DNA of 64,000 nt from Chamaea fasciata (lineage: Eukaryota > Chordata > Aves > Passeriformes > Sylviidae). The DNA is taken from NCBI GenBank assembly GCA_029207755.1, contig JARCOQ010000017.1, forward strand, positions 6,708,945 to 6,772,944, written 5' to 3'. The translations under genes were made by a program, and so were the position numbers. The notes below the pieces were generated by a model. The model saw nothing but the letters and a program-made list of their open reading frames with translations. It was not told the origin of the DNA and searched no databases. Position 1 is the first letter of the stretch, and each line of letters begins with the position of its first letter. Positions 62,134 to 64,000 of this stretch are shown here, piece after piece.

Positions 62134-63907
62134 CTACGAGTCCCAGGGCGCTTGGCGGGGGGCGTGCAGGGTGTTGAGCTTCTCCCAGCAGGTCGCCAGC
62201 CTCTCCGCCCTCCTGCCGATCTCCCGCAGCTGCTTCCTCCTGCGGCCGGGCGCCCCTTGCCGGGGCTGTGCCGGGGCGCTGCGCGGGGGGCTCTGCGGGC
62301 CCTGTGCGAGGGAGGGAGCAGAAATCCCCCCCCACACCACAGACACGTTAGTCCGGGGACAAAAGCCACCACACGCAGGCTCTGCTCGGCTGAGGTGGCC
62401 AAACTGCCCATGGCCATGACAGGGTCTCAGGTCCCCAAGAGTCCCTAAAGGTGGCTGTCCCTGTCTGAGCTGGCGGTGTGCACCCCACAGACACCAGATC
62501 AGATCTCCAGAGCAGCAGCAGCTCCAGCCCACATGAGGAGACCCCAGGCAGGGTTGTCCCCAGCCAATGTCCCCAGCAGTGGCAGGGAGGACAGCCCCAG
62601 CACTGTGCCAGGGTCAGGCAGAGCTGGGAGCTGGCACTCCACTGCCCTTGGTTTTCCCTGATGGTTGATGAATTCCTGTGCTGCCATAGGGGTCCTCCTA
62701 GATAGGGTTTCCCCAGCAGAGGAATCCAGACCACCCCTTAGAGGAGAAATCCCAATTCTTGCCTATGAGCAGTCAGGAGCAAGAGCAGGACAGGGTAAAT
62801 GCACCCACAGGGTGAGCATCCCACCAGGACAAAGCCCTGTGTTCCCCTCAGCCACGGCATTGTGGCACATGTGGAAAAACCCACCTGGGAGCCAGTGGTA
62901 AAACCCCACCAGCCTGGTGCACACTGCCACAACTGAACTTCCCTCCCTTGGTTATTCTGAAACTCCCAGGGATGGATGTGTGATCAGCATTCCCCAGCTC
63001 CCAGAATGAAGCAGGCAGAGCCTGGAGACTCCTCACAGGCAGCCAGGAGAGCACAAAACAAGGCAAGGTCTGCCCACAGCCCTGGGAGCCACTGATGTGG
63101 CTGGGAAGTAGAGGGATTCCTACCTTGCTGATTTTCCTGCAGTTCTCCCGGAACACAAAGTTGGTGGTCCTGGCCACCCTCCAGACTGCCAGCTCCTCAG
63201 GGCCCTGCAGGGTGCCAGCCCCCACCTCCTGCAGGGACATGCTGATGTTGTAGATGGACAGCAGGATCCTCTGGTCCTAGGGAGGAGAAGCACAGGGCCC
63301 CGGGCAGGGAGGGAGGCTCCGTGGCTGCCTGGGGGCTCAGCCCACGCCACGCCCCAGCCCCAGGTCCCTCTGTGCTCACCTTGTCTGAACGACAAGCGGG
63401 CCCAGCCCTCCCGCTCCTGTACACAGACCCAGTCAGGTTCCTCTGGAGAAATAAAGCAAGAAGATCCAGCACCTCGCACAATCGGTGCCTCCCACTTGGA
63501 GCAAGGATCCCATATTTAAACACAATCCCCTCCTCAACACTGCTGGCAAAACAGCCAGCTCCATATGAAGCTTCCCTCCCCACATCCCACAGCAGGGCTG
63601 CATCCAGGCCAGCAGCACCCCCAGAGCCAGGGCTGGCCCCCAGGCAGAGCCCTGTCTCGGCTCACCAGGTTCTGGATCTCATGGAAGATGACGGCGCGGT
63701 ACTGCCGGAGGATTTTGGCGATGCTACACCTCCTGCCTCTACTCAGCACGGCCACGAGCAGGAGCAGCAGAACAGCACAGGACAGCACCCGGGGGAAAAT
63801 CTGCCAGGGAAGGGCTCAGAGTCAGCTGGGGATTAAGGAATGTCCTGGGCTCTGCCTTCAACCCCCAGTCAGAAGCTCCATTGGACCTGTACCTGAAGAT
63901 GCAACAT
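62134..63907 (-). CDS. C20orf204: C20orf204 (LINC00176) orthologue: 177-aa secreted, putative four-helix protein; five coding exons
   Basis: Function unknown. Exons in transcript order: 63893-63907, 63666-63800, 63380-63442, 63124-63276, 62134-62301. All have GT-AG introns and every intron is in phase 0. Translation starts MLHLQ and continues IFPRVLSCAVLLLLLVAVLS, a clear signal peptide ending near residue 27. Mature-chain cysteines are 30, 67, 117 and 160; sequons are NLT (52-54) and NIS (81-83). Likely helices: 31-50 (SIAKILRQYRAVIFHEIQNL), 72-90, 97-121 and 142-169 (ATCWEKLNTLHAP near the end), with a Pro/Arg-rich linker at 123-141. Human C20orf204, as I recall it, has the matching pieces DVLRHYRAIIF, KNLT, ILLSIS and ATCWEKL and the same four cysteines. 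It also sits next to SOX18 in convergent orientation. The short first exon is inferred from ATG, donor GTACAG and frame, and is the least certain part. Confidence 0.83.
62302..63123 (-). other. Last intron (intron 4) of the C20orf204 homologue
   Basis: An 822-base intron between exons 4 and 5, with no repeat or coding segment that I recognise. The acceptor has a long pyrimidine tract (CTCCCTCCCTCGCACAG) next to a G-run. The other introns (63277-63379, 63443-63665, 63801-63892) are 92-223 bases long. Confidence 0.75.
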
Positions 63908-64000
63908 GTGATGGAAGAGCCTCAGCTGTCTCCTCTCCCAAAAAACATCCTCCCAGATGGGCCAGCTCCCCTTGGAGCAAAGCCCTTGGGAAACTGCTCC
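63908..64000 (-). other. 5' UTR or upstream sequence of the C20orf204 homologue
   Basis: Sequence preceding the proposed ATG runs to the window end. No TATA box is visible, and the promoter probably lies beyond 64000. Confidence 0.4.

Noticed and set aside
63534..63788. Translation of C20orf204 starting inside exon 2 at 63788
   Set aside because: The codon there is GTG. An ATG five codons upstream, in a separate short exon with donor GTACAG, gives a complete signal peptide in frame.

Overview
This is vertebrate nuclear DNA, most likely from a bird. The genes have introns with GT-AG splice sites (plus one AT-AC intron), CpG-rich promoters and long non-coding intervals. The interspersed repeats I recognise are 3' ends of the avian/reptilian LINE CR1, and no Alu- or B1-type SINEs are visible. 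The gene order RGS19 - TCEA2 - SOX18 - (Rh gene) - C20orf204 matches the human 20q13.33 neighbourhood as I know it, apart from the extra Rh gene. I cannot name the species.

Layout. (1) 1-1.6 kb: the last two coding exons of RGS19 on the + strand; its 5' part lies outside the window. (2) 4.6-19.6 kb: the complete TCEA2 gene on the - strand, rebuilt here as ten coding exons (300 aa), including a U12-type AT-AC intron and a final exon with only nine coding bases. Its CpG-island promoter is at 19.4-20.0 kb. (3) 20-34.5 kb: no gene supported; CR1 remnants, microsatellites and a few candidate enhancers. (4) 34.85-37.71 kb: complete two-exon SOX18 on the + strand (417 aa), with an intron filled by a degenerate minisatellite; 3' UTR to about 38.58 kb. 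(5) 38.6-54.8 kb: no gene supported; simple repeats, CR1 and orphan GC-rich patches. (6) 55.02-56.41 kb: an intronless, intact Rh-family ammonium/CO2 channel gene (464 aa) on the + strand, with a perfect HNF1 palindrome just upstream. (7) 61.86-63.91 kb: a five-exon - strand gene encoding a 177-aa secreted protein, recognised as the orthologue of human C20orf204 (known mainly as LINC00176).

The genes are a conserved neighbourhood, not one pathway: G-protein signalling (RGS19), RNA polymerase II elongation (TCEA2), endothelial and lymphatic transcription control (SOX18), ammonia/CO2 transport (Rh) and a secreted protein of unknown role. The strongest candidate for something undescribed is the C20orf204 homologue. 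Its signal peptide, four mature cysteines, two N-glycosylation sequons, four likely helices and uniformly phase-0 introns suggest a four-helix-bundle cytokine-like ligand rather than a lncRNA-derived peptide. The intronless Rh gene is the second. All exon calls were made by eye from splice signals, reading frame and remembered family sequences; no search or folding was run.
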